This document shows positions 1 through 11,487 of a stretch of DNA of 64,000 nt, piece by piece; within the stretch, counting starts at the first letter, position 1; every line of letters starts with the position of its first letter. The position numbers and the translations under genes are program-made. Under the pieces are notes generated by a model, which ran no database searches, had not been told where the DNA came from, and saw only the letters and a list, made by a program, of their open reading frames with translations. This DNA comes from Thermomucor indicae-seudaticae (Eukaryota > Mucoromycota > Mucoromycetes > Mucorales > Lichtheimiaceae), in assembly GCA_000787465.1 (NCBI GenBank), contig JSYX01000132.1, positions 1 to 64,000 of the forward strand, read 5' to 3'.

Positions 1-157
1 ATCCCTTTTGACGGAAGTGTTCAGCTGTCTTTGACTGGTTCTTGCCGATGTCATGGTACCAGTCAAGAACCATGAGCTTGTCGTTCAAGGTGGCACGTTT
101 CTTCGGCGTTGGTTGAGCTGCAGATAACGGTGGGCGTTTATTACCAGATTTTGGCAT
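1..157 (-). CDS. N-terminal fragment of a CENP-B/pogo-type DNA-binding transposase-like protein
   Basis: An open frame starts at an ATG on the minus strand (position 157) and runs off the left edge, giving 52 residues. After a basic Pro/Lys-rich leader (MPKSGNKRPPLSAAQP) comes a stretch reading LNDKLMVLDWYHDIGKNQSK. This looks like the first helix-turn-helix of the CENP-B/Psq domain that opens pogo/Tigger-type transposases and many fungal CENP-B-like proteins. The DDE catalytic part lies outside the window, so I cannot tell whether the element is intact. The repeat-rich DNA that follows suits a mobile-element origin. It could instead be a domesticated CENP-B-like gene. Confidence 0.55.
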   Translation of the reverse strand, partial: MPKSGNKRPPLSAAQPTPKKRATLNDKLMVLDWYHDIGKNQSKTAEHFRQKG

Positions 158-269
158 GATTGGGTCAAGTCGAGAAGAAAGAACTTCTCAATGACTTCGG
201 AAGATTCATCTTTTAATGTCTACGGCGCGTCTAAGCACACGATATGAAGGCAGCAATCATGAGTGCTTA

Positions 270-430
270 TAATAGTTTATTTCCATCACACTCAAAATCT
301 ATGGGTTTTCCGAAAAAACGCTATGGGTTATGGGGTACGGGAGGTATGGATTATGATCATAGTAGTTTATTAGGAACCAAGTTGGTGGTTCAAAAAATCT
401 ATGGGATTTGGTAGTATGGGTTATGAGAGG
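270..430. repeat. Two degenerate tandem units of about 90 bp
   Basis: Unit 1 starts near 270 (AATAGTTTATTTCC) and contains CAAAATCTATGGGTTTTC at 293-310. Unit 2 starts near 360 (AGTAGTTTATTAGG) and contains CAAAAAATCTATGGGATTTG from 391. The order and spacing of the two shared words match, which suggests an old tandem duplication. No function is evident. Confidence 0.5.
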
Positions 431-1366
431 TTCAACTGCATGTACAATCGTTTCAAACTAGGGGCATAGACCTAAAATTAGCACAGCATCAACCTATCCC
501 TCGATGTAAAAAAAAGCTCGTAAACTTCCGAGCTTGCATTTGAGCGATAATGAAAGCCGCTTCCTGCTACAATGCTAAATCTTACCGAGAACCGGACATG
601 CCCACATCTAAAGAAATGACCGAAACAGAAAGGCCTTGAAAATATTTAGAAAGGATTGAGTGTGGGGTATACACTAAATGCTTCTTTGGATCCTGCACCG
701 TAAATGGACCGCAAGGCTGGTCAGTTGCGATGCTCACAGCGAATCATACTAATAATATGGTTATTTGTAAGTTTTCGTGTCGGATAAGGTAAGCAAAAGA
801 CTGCGCTGCTTAGTCTTAGGCACACTCTGACCAGGTACGCCATGTTTTTTTTTGTTTACTGCTGGTGATGCTGATACTATGATTTTAAGCCGACAAAATA
901 GCAGGTCAGCGATCGAATTCCTATCTTGTTATCAAAAGTATCCACATCAATAAAGTGATGAAAAATAATCACGAATCAGCAATATGTACTTGGGCAAAGG
1001 TTATGCCTTTGCAGCGTACAATCGTGGTTCGTGGTGTTTACTGCATGATTGATGATTATGACCAAAATAAAGAGAATACTTCCACTACGGGAAACGATAC
1101 TCCTTGAATTTTGGTTATGTCAGGATAAAGCAAAGGATATGTCCTCGAATTAAAGGTTACGTAAAGGATGATGCTTGAATCCAAGGACGAGTTCTATGAT
1201 AGTTTAAAGATTGCATCCTTGAATTCAATGATTTCTGCTTCTTGCAATAACTAGTTTACACCCAATCCGACACATTTGCATGACCTTTGAAGATCGGTTG
1301 CCTCGAAACGTGAGGTGAAAACTCGGAACTTGACTATGTCAGTCCGGCGATAGAAGTTTAAGTTAT

Positions 1367-1422
1367 CCTTGAACAACCCTTGAATCGCTCGAAAGCAAGC
1401 TTTATTCAAGGATTGTTCCAAG
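1367..1422. repeat. Imperfect 18-bp inverted repeat (hairpin)
   Basis: The left arm (1367-1384) reads CCTTGAACAACCCTTGAA. The right arm (1405-1422) is its near-perfect reverse complement, with about 15 of 18 positions paired and a 20-nt loop between. The arms contain the CCTTGAA word scattered through the preceding 270 bp (near 1103, 1203 and 1210). It may be a MITE-like relic or chance low-complexity DNA. Confidence 0.5.
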
Positions 1423-2837
1423 TATTATTCAAAACTATATCCGTTAGATTAAAGGATTAGTTTTCCCGTAGTGTTTTTATCGATGAGAGATAGAGCTTTT
1501 TGCACTTTACTCAAGAGGACTGAAACGAGGTTGGACCATTTTGCACTGTTGGTGGAATTGCGTTCATTTACATGTTGGCCGCTCCAAACACTACGTTGCA
1601 CTTGCACGTTTGTGCAGATAATGTCATAAAACTAATAAAACATGCACAGCTTTCAAGTCAACGAGAGATAAGTGGGATTGTATTGGAGGCTGTTGTTACG
1701 AATTCGGGCGTTACGTAACACAGGAATCTTATATCACGATCCAATTTTATTTAACTAAATATGGCTTGTATTTGTATTTTTCCCCAATAATGACCAATTC
1801 TAGTGAGTTGCCGACGGACACATGTTTTTTTAAGGAGATCAATGCATTGTGTTGATCAATTTTCGTTCCAGCAGCTGCTAAATTTAGTTGAACATTGTGT
1901 AACAGTCAGGTCTTTTATCGATTTTTAACATTTTTATTATAGTGTTGTGCGCTTTCTTGGCACGTAAGGGTATCTGGATAAAATGTGGATATAACTGGAT
2001 GTCCAAAGAAGTCTAAAATAATAAAAGCAAACTTAATCGCTAAAACTTATGGTCAAATGCGAAGCTATGTCCGATTGCAGAACGATGTATCTTATTTAAA
2101 GAATAGCTGCCTGACATGTCAAACGAAGAAGCTGCTTTGATGGCTACGTCCATACAAGAGTAAGGTCCTGGATTGCATCGAGCCGAAAACAAGACGACCA
2201 ATGGTAAAACCGCCGTGTTATTTGTTTTCTTTTGCCGTCTTCTGGAATCATTCCCACGACCGGGATGGGCCACCCTAAGCCCACATTTTTCGGGGTTGAA
2301 TCATCTGCATGTGACGTGCGGAGAATCAACCGCACCACTGTAGCAGTTACCCTGTTTGCATAAATAACCAGTCACTGTGACTCGTAACAAAAAAGTATAA
2401 AAGTAAGCGCTTTTCCTTTTCTTTTTTTCCTCAGCATAGTGATCACCTACTCATTACACGAGGCATTCCGTTAAAGAGCAATTGCTCCGAAGATCGCCAT
2501 ATGTTGGTTATGGATGATTCTGAGGAGGTGGCCCAGGGAGTGGGGGGGCGCTTCGAAGGACCTTGGGGGCGCGGAGCATCTGTCGAGTCAGGAACGGTCG
2601 TTGGAGTGTTGGCAGCGTGAGCCCGTTGGCAGGGGTGGTGGGGTGGGCGGAACCTCCCTGCACGCCAATCGTACCGTTTCCTCCGCTTGCGTGGAACTTC
2701 GTTGCTGCGGGGTTATCGTTCATGTGGGAGATCGAGAAATTCAAACAAAAGGAAATGATAAAACTATTGAAGGCGAATGGTACTAAGTTGCGTGTGCTGT
2801 TGCTGCGTCTAACGATCATCGGATTTCGCACGGCTGT

Positions 2838-3060
2838 TCAAGCTGTTTTGCAACAACATGTTTGCAATGGACTTGTCCTGACCACAAGCGCTACACCATG
2901 ATTTTTCGACATCAATAAAACTATCCAAACCGTGCTGAAACCCCGCTATACTAAGTTTATATGTTGCATGTGCGGTCGTCATACGCAATGATCTGATTCC
3001 GGAGGGCTGATCAAGCTGTCTTGCAATGGCATGTCCGCGATGGACTTGCTGTGATCACAA
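2838..3060. repeat. Direct repeat, two copies of about 50 bp, offset 173 bp
   Basis: Copies at 2838-2888 and 3011-3060 both begin TCAAGCTGT, both carry a shared ATGGACTTG word, and both end in ATCACAA or CCACAA. By eye about three quarters of positions match. The copies are diverged, so this is an old duplication inside the gene-poor flank. Confidence 0.5.
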
Positions 3061-3179
3061 AGATAATATCGAGATTGACAACACATAATCCACCGTAAAC
3101 CTTGTTGCCCTCGTCGTTACGTAACTGTCATTAGTACGCATGGCGGCAACGTTACTTAAGAGAAGTATGCCAGAATGAG

Positions 3180-3613
3180 CATTTGAACATGACGTTGCAA
3201 ATCAAACTGATTTCGTCGTCTCAAATGCTCCGATCTCAAACGGTCTCAAGCTCATGCGATAGTCTCAAGGATTGTCTTCTTCATTGCTGGTCGATTCCAA
3301 AAGTAAACGCTAATAGATATCTTTCGCCAAATCGGCGCCAATGAACGGAAAGAAAGAACTCGTTTCACAAGGCTTTGTCACTTGTACTTGCGGCACCTCG
3401 ATGTTGGTGACAGACGTAACCTTCAGCTCTGTATGCAAGCCAGGTCCTGTCTATCGTCCAAACAAGAAAGCCTTACATTAACAAATTTCGTACATATCAC
3501 TCTTTGAGTGAAATATTGCGCGGCGTAACGATGGACAGAAAGTACAGATCGAACGCTTATGTGCTGCGGCAAAAGCTACATTATACGTACTCTCTGTTTC
3601 AAAGTGCGGATAA
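3180..3613 (+). repeat. Decayed dispersed repeat, copy 1 (former coding sequence)
   Basis: This stretch aligns by eye, in the same order and orientation, with 63560-64000 at the other end of the window. Shared anchors include GTCTCAAGCTCA, ATTGTCT, GCTAATAGAT, AACTCGTTT, ACTTGTAC, CCTCGATG, GGTCCTGT(T/C)TATCG and ACGCTTATGTGC. Protein-level similarity survives: TVSSSCDSL here against SVSSSHNCL there, GPVYRP in both, and RLCAAAKATLYVLSV against RLCATAAATFYALTL. The frames are broken by stops and shifts, so both copies look like relics of one mobile or multicopy coding element. I do not recognise the family. Confidence 0.6.
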
Positions 3614-4798
3614 TCACCAGCGTTGCGACTTATCTTTTCTTCATTGGAGAACGTGAAGATACAACGTATGAGCACTGGATAATTCAAGTGGAAACCACGG
3701 TACACGGTGATACTGGTGCAACATTGAATGTGCGTCAAGGGATATATATACCTAATACGATATCGTCTGCCATTTGTCTGACGCAAGGTGGGAGTGGAGT
3801 CTTGGCGTCTAAAACAGTCTCATGAGAAGTTTAATTTCGGGAACCGCATCAAAACGGCAATCAATACTGTGGTCCATGAGCTTTGCAAGAAAATAGGACG
3901 ATGCTTCCCAGAAGTATTATTTGCAATCTAGTTTTTGGTGACAAATGTGCTTGAAACTGGCTATGTGAAAGACACGCTCATTATTGATAACAAAAGTAAA
4001 CTGTATATTCATAATTCTTCTGTCCAGAGCTTCCGCGCTGGGCCAGTCGGATCTACGGCTCTCCCATGGAACAAAACAGCGAGGCACACTTGCCTGCAGC
4101 CACTTTTTTATCTGGACTAGTAGCCTCAGCTTGAAGCAAGTGTTACGGCAGTCTTTCTCAAACGGGCAGCAGCTTCACACCAAAGCCACGAAAAGTCTGG
4201 CTCACACTTTAGCTTTGTGCCTACGGGAGAAGGAAGGCGACAAGAAAAAGTAAGGCCTGCCTTTATATCTTTTGGACGCCCAATTACCAGCTGAACAGCG
4301 CGAGACGTTTATCGTTCGTCCATGCAAACAATGTTTGCTTTCTTTTGCTGCTTCCTCCTACTTGTCGCCGTCAAAATCTCAAAGACGAAGCTGATTTCGT
4401 GTATGAAGACAAGATTACTAAATAATGGCTGAATATTTGTGGGAATCGAAGTAATCAATCTCTAAGCCAAGGCTGTGCGAAAGGTCTTCATCCGGCAACG
4501 TAAAACCTGCTACTCATATGCGTAATGTTTTAGCGCAGACGTTAAATTAATTAACGATGATAAACAGCGTCCCCGGATTGATGTGACACAGACGTAACAG
4601 TAACCCCCTGAATGCTGCAGATGACAAATTGGCCTTTGAGCGTCCGTAGACGTTGTTAAAAAGAAAGGCTACATACAAAACCGTAATGAGTGTTTTCTAT
4701 TTTGAAATGAATATATAAACAGCAAGAAAAAACTGTATTTTATACAAAATCGTCTCTTATAGTAATGATGTGCAAAAATAATGTGCGTTGTTGAAGCT

Positions 4799-7700
4799 TT
4801 ATGGTTTTACGCTCAGAGTGAGCTTAATGCCCATACTCATGAGCTCGGTCGTCAGGTATCTAAACACATAAGGAATGGCCACCAACTCAATGCCCTTGGA
4901 AGTGTTACACGTCCGGCATTCAAACGTTCGTTTGTTGGAGAGCGTGGACACAATCTTTGTACAGATGGGCGAGACCAGTGAGCCACATAATCGACATACA
5001 TACGCCTGTGTATCGTAACAACAGATCAGCTTGTTGAATGAATTCGATGCTGCTACAAGATTGATGACAAACCTGCGAATAGTCTGAGCAGTTCATCAAA
5101 CGATCTTGAAGTAGGAAACTCGTTCCGTGTGCAAGCAGAGAGTCACGCTCCATTTCACCTAAACGAATACCACCAGCACGCTTACGACCCTTGATAGGCT
5201 GCTGAGTAAGGTTGTGCACAGGACCAGTCGTACGAACTTGGAACTTGTCGTTAACCATGTGTCTCAGACGTTGGTAATATACAACCTATATACGAACCAA
5301 CCAATCAATCACATTGCATTCCTTTCTTAATGAGTCTTAAATAAAAACTTACACCAATGTAAATATCCATCCTCATCTCTTCGCCAGTGATACCGGAATA
5401 CATTGGTTCGTTACCGTGATAATTGTAGCCAGCCGCCAGCAATTGCTCGCCGAAATAATCAGCAGCCGTGTATTTTTCATTGAATCTAAAGAGATCATTA
5501 AGCACACATTGCCCGAAAACGCGCGGAAAAAAAGAAACGTACTTGAATGGAGTGCTGTCTTGTGAAATACCGTGTAATGCACCTGCTTTGCCAGCTAAAC
5601 TTTCGACAAACATACCAATGGTCATACGAGATGGGAAAGCGTGAGGGTTAATGATAATGTCAGGCTGGATGCCCGATTCGGTGAAAGGCATGTCGACAGC
5701 GGGCCATTTTTGAGAGCAGACACCCTTTTGTCCGTGACGCGAAGAGAATTTGTCACCGATCACAGGAGATCGTGTGATACGTAGCTTTATGTGTACTTTT
5801 TGTAGTTCGCCTTTGCCCGAGTCATCTCCCAAAATACGCACTTCGTCCACGTACGCATCTTCAGGTCCCTTGTACTTTTTGATAATCGCTCGACCCGTCG
5901 CATCATCAATGTAAGAGTAGAATGGATCGTCCGCTTTGAGGTGTACACCAACGTGAGGTAATCCGTCACTGCCCAAAAATGCTTTGATGTTCTTGTTGCT
6001 CTTTGAAGTGTCCAAGCCAAAATGATACGATACAGATTCACCGGGACTACGTAGTGCGCCGAGGTCAATAATCTCTGACTTGTATACAGTGCCGTAAGCG
6101 AACCCTCGCTCGTGTGCGGATTTATTCAGGATCATTGCGTCCTCCATATCATAACCGGTGTATGAGATCACAGCTACGATCGCATTCGTACCGTTCGGGA
6201 ACCCGTCCAATCCATATTCATCGTGCAACGCCGGCCGGACCACCGGGGTCTGACCAGTCTGCAGTCGATACAATTTGTTGTCTGTACGGTGATTCAAAAC
6301 TGTGGAAGGCGTGCCCATAGTTTGTTTACCCATCTGACAATGCCCCAAATCAGTTTTCTATAATCCAACATTTCATGAAAAAGACCAGGACACTCACCTG
6401 ACATTGGTACATGTTTCTTGGAGATTGGTTAAAGTCAGAGAATGGCGTCATGTTGGCTACGATACTGAAGATGTTGGTGGGCGTAAACTCTTGATGCGTT
6501 GTGACTCCGGGAACGACTTCGTCATCCATGCAAGCAATATCCATATACACTTGCTCAAAAGTACCAATCATATCCAGCTTGCCGTTGGCTAAACATTTCA
6601 CAGGTCGCATCATGCGAGCCGGTGTAGAGAATATGTAGAGACCCGGATACTCGCCACCATAAGACGATGGTACATGGACAATTTCAAGATCCAGGGAAAT
6701 TCCCTTTTCGCGATTGGCGCGCCAGTATTTCAAGGCTTTGGCTACCTTTTCTCCTGTTTTCGGTGTGCACCAGCCTACTATCCGACCGTCAAGCAGTACC
6801 GCAATGTCTCCAGGACGATTGATAGTATGCAAAATAGGTTGCGAAACACCAAGGGTTGCCAGCAGCGAGGGCAGATTCTCCACGTCTACCGGTTCATTCA
6901 CGACTTTGCATTTATGCGCCAAGTGATTCAGCAAACCGCACGGCGCACCGTCAGGCGTGTGTACAGGGCAAAGGAAACCCCATGCTTCCGGAAGCAATTT
7001 ACGGACAGTAGTCGTCTTCAATTCAGCAAAGAACGCACCACGATGAACGCATCTAAAGTGCGATATGTAACGGTAAAAGTTCAACTTTTCCGCGACAATC
7101 GTGTAACCGCTGACCTTTGAAAGTTACATTTTCAGTTCGCTTATACTCAACCAACCCACTGCAGACACACCATACCTGCTGCAAGTCAAGACCTGTCTTG
7201 CTCACAAGATTACCCGTAGCCAAAAAGTAATCCAGCTTTTTGCCCAGATCGGATGTAACTTTACGGATAGTATTGAGGATATAGTTCCCTGCATAGTATA
7301 AATAAGCTGATTGACATATTACATGAGTGATAGCAAACCACTTACTGTTAAAGAAATCGACTTTTTCAGGTTGCAGACGCACACTGGTACGAATTTGTGT
7401 CTTGATGGAGGTAAGCCAATCAAAGATCTTTTCTTTCAGGATCATGTTGTAAATGTGACCTGGCAAAAGGATTTCCTGATGCTGGGGAGAATCAGGGTTG
7501 TCGGCCCGACATTCACCAGATACTAGCGCATACAATTTTCGGATCATGTAGCTATAAAGCATAACAATCAGTTTCCTATCTACAAGCAATTTCGACTCTT
7601 TCTTACATGAGCAAATTAAACTTGTCCCGGTTGTCCTGCAAGTGAACCAGAATAATCTTGTTGAGCAGAGCCTCACCAACCTCTCTGTTGGTCAAATCCT

Positions 7701-8688
7701 CGTCCTGACCCATAATGACTCTGAACTTCTCTCCCAAGTAGCTGAGACAAGCATCGCGACCAAACAGCGAGTACGTCTTGAAGCTTCGAAGCAGCAATTC
7801 GACACGGTCAGTCAAAAAGGTGTTTTTGATGTCGCCCTGACATAAAGCGTCAAAGATCTCCTTATCCGAGGTATCCACCAGCGCCTTCAGGATCAGGATC
7901 ACCGGCACCATATATTCCTGCTTACGCCAGGCAAACCGCAGCATCGCATTGCCGTCATTGAGATAATGCACCGTGTTTGTCTGCGTCGTCTGATCGGGTC
8001 GCGCGCATCGAATCGAACAACCGTATTGGGAATACATTGCACCACGATTCTGGAACGAGCTTCGAACAATGGCCGTAACGTGGTTACGTCTCGGGACAAT
8101 CAACAGACGGATAAGCTTTTCGATACCATTCACGATAAAGTAGCCACCCATCTCTTCGGATTCCTCGTGGCGAGCAATGAGCTGTTTCGACGAGAGTCCT
8201 CGGAGGTGACAGCGGTTCGAGCGGACCATGATGGGTAGCTGACCGAGGTCGCGAATCTCTGAAGACACAGGACCGTCATTGACGCGCCAGCAAAACTTGA
8301 CTTGAAATCTGCCCTTGTACGTCTTCAAGCGCTCGCGGCATTCACTCGGGAACACTTTGCGTTGGACCGAATAGGCGTCGTTGGTGTCTACCATGGGCAT
8401 CGAGATCTTGGGGTCCTCGACCCAAAACGTCAGCTTGTTGCCCAAGGGTTCGCCATTCTCGGTCATGTTGAGATCGTTTGGGCTGTGGTCGAAGGCGGAC
8501 ATGCTGCCGATGTCTTTCACCGCAATATCGAGGAGACCCTTTCCTGAGTTGTTGCCGAACTCTGTGATACAGTTGAAGGATTCAATGTGAGGTTTGGTGA
8601 TTTCTTGCAAGACTGGATAGCCATAGCCGTCGGCCGCGGGCTCCCGGAACAGGCGCTCCCGCTCCAGGGTATGGAATGTAGACGGCAT
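4799..8688 (-). CDS. RPA135: DNA-directed RNA polymerase I second-largest subunit (RPA135/RPA2)
   Basis: This is the beta-like catalytic subunit of RNA polymerase I, which transcribes rRNA in the nucleolus. There are eight exons: 7607-8688, 7346-7551, 7176-7288, 6398-7114, 5543-6333, 5353-5485, 5073-5285 and 4799-5005. They encode 1153 residues, close to the roughly 1200 of yeast Rpa135. Visible motifs are [24 protein letters not shown], the active-site [12 protein letters not shown] followed by [13 protein letters not shown], and a C-terminal zinc site whose cysteines fall near residues 1089, 1092, 1115 and 1118. Pol I-specific wording ([17 protein letters not shown]) separates it from the Pol II and Pol III paralogs. 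I chose the start at 8688 ([11 protein letters not shown]) because it aligns with the family start; the frame stays open upstream but there lies the divergent promoter. Confidence 0.97.
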
Positions 8689-8799
8689 TTCGGCTGGAGG
8701 GCAGTAAGTTGTAAAATTGGGAGCGTAAAAAAAAGAGGTACCTTGGAAAAAATTGGGACCGCGAAAAGCCACCACTTTTCGCCCTACTTTGGGTCGGTC
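8689..8799. promoter_or_regulatory. Bidirectional promoter between RPA135 and SMP3
   Basis: Only 111 bp separate the start codons of the divergent RPA135 (minus) and SMP3 (plus) genes, so their core promoters and 5' leaders must share this segment. I see no clear TATA box. A run of A residues lies at about 8727-8754. Confidence 0.6.
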
Positions 8800-11283
8800 A
8801 TGGAGAAGCGACAAATGCTTGTGTATGCGATCCTCGCATGGCTTCGGTGGGTGGCATCCAGTTCGCCAGGCTATGTACATCCGGACGAGTTTTTCCAGTC
8901 GCCCGAAATAACTGCGGGTGCTGTTTGGGATGTTGATGTCTTTACACCATGGGAGTACCAGTCGTCGAACGCGGCTCGATCCGTCATGGTTCCGTAGGTT
9001 CTACCTTTGGCTCAATAAAAGTTGCTTTTGCAAATTCGCCTCGCCCGTTAGTTTTCTGACTACAGGTTTGCCTTTTTGGGTGATGCGACGCGTAAGCGAG
9101 CTTTCAGAGCAACTCGTGTTAGGCAAGCACATATTTATGCGTGCAAGATATCCTCCCCAATTTTGACGTTGTTATCTCTCCAATAGTACCTGAAGCAGTA
9201 ACTCTGTTTCTTGTTCAACGTACTGCAAGCTTCGTGGTATCTCTATATATTGGTAAAGAAAGAGACAAAAGCCGATATTGAGTGGGCAAAAGCTGAGCCA
9301 TGATCAGATTACGGCTTTTATCGACTCTGCCGACAAATGAAAAGGGATCCATTTCTTCCCCTGATGATGCTTGCCACAAGCCAAGTCGCCTTTGTGTACC
9401 ACGTCAGACCGTTTTCCAATGCCTTTGAATCCTTGACGCTCTGCTGGAGTCTTTATTTCTATATCTCATCTATGCAGTCAGCGGCAAGTGTAACAACGAT
9501 TCAGTAAGGAGAGGAGAATAGGGCCTAATTGTTGAGTTACAGGAACCTGCCGGGGCTGGTTTTGCGTTAGGTTGTTTATTTAGTTTAGGCCTCTTTACCA
9601 GAATCACGTTCCTCTTGTATGGATTCCCTATCGGTATAGCCTACCTGTGGAATGCATGGTATGTATATTTGCACTGATTGACATGGATAGTTATCTCACA
9701 CTCTATTTTACAAAGGCGCGGAAGGAGAAATATGATCAAAAAGCTTTTGCCTTGCATCTTGGGAGCTAGTCTCGTTGCTGCGGTCTGTGTACTGTTGGAT
9801 TCCTTGTATTACCAAACTCTTCAAGTCTCGGTCGACGGAAAACCTTGCAACGATCTCGGTTGCTTGCTTGGTCTGCTTGAGGAACCCTGGCAATGGCCTA
9901 CGATGAAAGTTTCGGCAAGTGTGGAGGGGCGACAGGGAAAACAATTCGAAAAGAGAGGGAGGCTAACTTGGTTATTAGGGAAGTCTGGTGTTTACGCCTT
10001 TAAACAATTTTCTGTACAATATCCAGACGTCTAATCTGGCAGAACATGGGCTGCATCCTCGATATTTACATCTTTTGGTGAACTTGCCAATGCTTTTTGG
10101 ACCACTTGCATTTGGACTCGTATTTGCTGTGGCAGGAAAACTCCTGGAAGGTTTCCAGACTGACGAATCAGCCCAGTTGTATTATGGTAAAGCGTACGAT
10201 GCATCAGTAGCGTGTGTGTGCCTCTCTTTCTCATAGAACGTAGTACTTGTTGGCACCATCGTTGTGCCCATGGTGGGATTGTCCGTCATGCCTCACCAGG
10301 AACCTCGTTTCCTGGTACCCATGATTATTCCACTCATACTGGTGTATACATGGAACAGAGCCAGGCTCTATCGCTCTTTTTGGGTAAGAATATCATTACG
10401 CTTGAATGAATGTGAGACCACTGTTATTAACACGTTAGTAGATACTGTGGCCACTGTTCAATATTGTCATGAGCTATATCTTTGGCATTCTTCATCAGGT
10501 AAGAACTTGGAGTTTACGGATAGAATCAAGCATTCATGTTTTCTTTACTTTAGGGTGGCCTTGTGCCAGCCATGGTGTTCCTGCAACGACAAGCCCTCGG
10601 AATCAAAAACTGTGAACTAACGGTTAATCATGACCTGACCTGTGCTCGAGGATCGCTTTGTAAGGGGGAGAAAAAACAGGATAATGCTGTGCCGTGGTTC
10701 ACTGATTTGAGTAGCCGACCACTTTACAAACGGTTACAATGTGACCAATTACTTGCTATTCCACAGAACATACATGCCACCTCGCCATTTGCTGGGTTAT
10801 CCGGTGTCATGGAAAAGTAAGGAAAAACGTGGCACATAGAAGGAGAAAACATGGCTCATTCTTTTTACTATGTGAAAGCCAACGACAGTGACCTTCATGT
10901 TGTGGTCAAGGATTTCGCAGGACGAGCGGATCTGTTGGCTGCGGAACTCGAACATAGATCTGGCGTGACATTGCGTGGCCAGCTTGTGCACGAATATCAT
11001 GCAGACTTTGCTCCTTCAGACACTGGATTTGAACGGTGAGGAGGAGATAGTAACAGCAAGCAACGTGTGTGAGAGAACTCACTCATGTTCTAGAACCTTT
11101 GTGGTTGCGCCAAGCACCACCATTTTGCCCAAACTTGATAACCATCGGTATCTGCTTTTGGCCAGCTTCAATCCTCACGTGAACTTTGACGATATTGCGC
11201 TCATTGTCGAGTCTATCCGTGAGGGCAGGTTCTCAAAAGCAATGATGAGCCTTAATCTATATTTAATCATCAATGAAGAGTAA
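8800..11283 (+). CDS. SMP3: GPI mannosyltransferase 4 (SMP3/PIGZ), glycosyltransferase family 22
   Basis: An ER membrane enzyme that adds the fourth mannose to the GPI-anchor glycan from dolichol-phosphate mannose. I join 13 exons: 8800-8993, 9052-9140, 9187-9252, 9308-9489, 9543-9658, 9716-9920, 9979-10206, 10237-10383, 10442-10498, 10554-10732, 10767-10816, 10879-11035 and 11094-11283, giving 619 residues. The family signature [14 protein letters not shown] sits at the N-terminus. [18 protein letters not shown], the GT22 motif HQEPRF, and [11 protein letters not shown] follow, with the usual C-terminal tail ending near TFVVAPSTT. Many hydrophobic segments fit a polytopic protein. Some splice sites are weak: the donor at 9141 (GTGCAAG), the end of exon 6 (9908 is an equally in-frame alternative), and a 34-nt intron at 10733-10766. 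The overall identity is not in doubt. Confidence 0.9.
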
Positions 11284-11487
11284 TATGTGCCAATTGTATA
11301 TGCTTTTCTTTATTGAATGGGTAGTTAGTTGGGAATGTAAGGATGCTCAGAGATATAAAAGGTGGTACACAATATAACAAAGGTGGCGGGGACAATTACA
11401 AATGCTCATCACTCCAAAAACAAAAAGAGTTGCACAAAAAAGAGAAGGTAAGACGGGGACATTCTAAGAGAGCTTGATGATGGTTTA

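Larger units (their letters stand above)
158..4798. other. Gene-poor, repeat-bearing left flank
   Basis: About 4.6 kb without a gene I can support. Reading frames here are short, overlap each other on both strands, and show no recognisable domain, splice pattern or conserved motif. The stretch carries degenerate tandem repeats (270-430), a cluster of CCTTGAAT-like words ending in a hairpin (about 1103-1422), a 50-bp direct repeat (2838-3060) and one copy of a decayed repeat (about 3180-3613). A C-rich frame at 2508-2831 (minus) is low in complexity and I do not call it. The part near 4.7 kb is probably the 3' flank of RPA135. Confidence 0.6.

Noticed and set aside
2508..2831. A Pro-rich minus-strand frame and overlapping plus-strand frames in a GC-rich patch
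   Set aside because: Low complexity, no domain, and three frames open at once, as expected from a composition effect.
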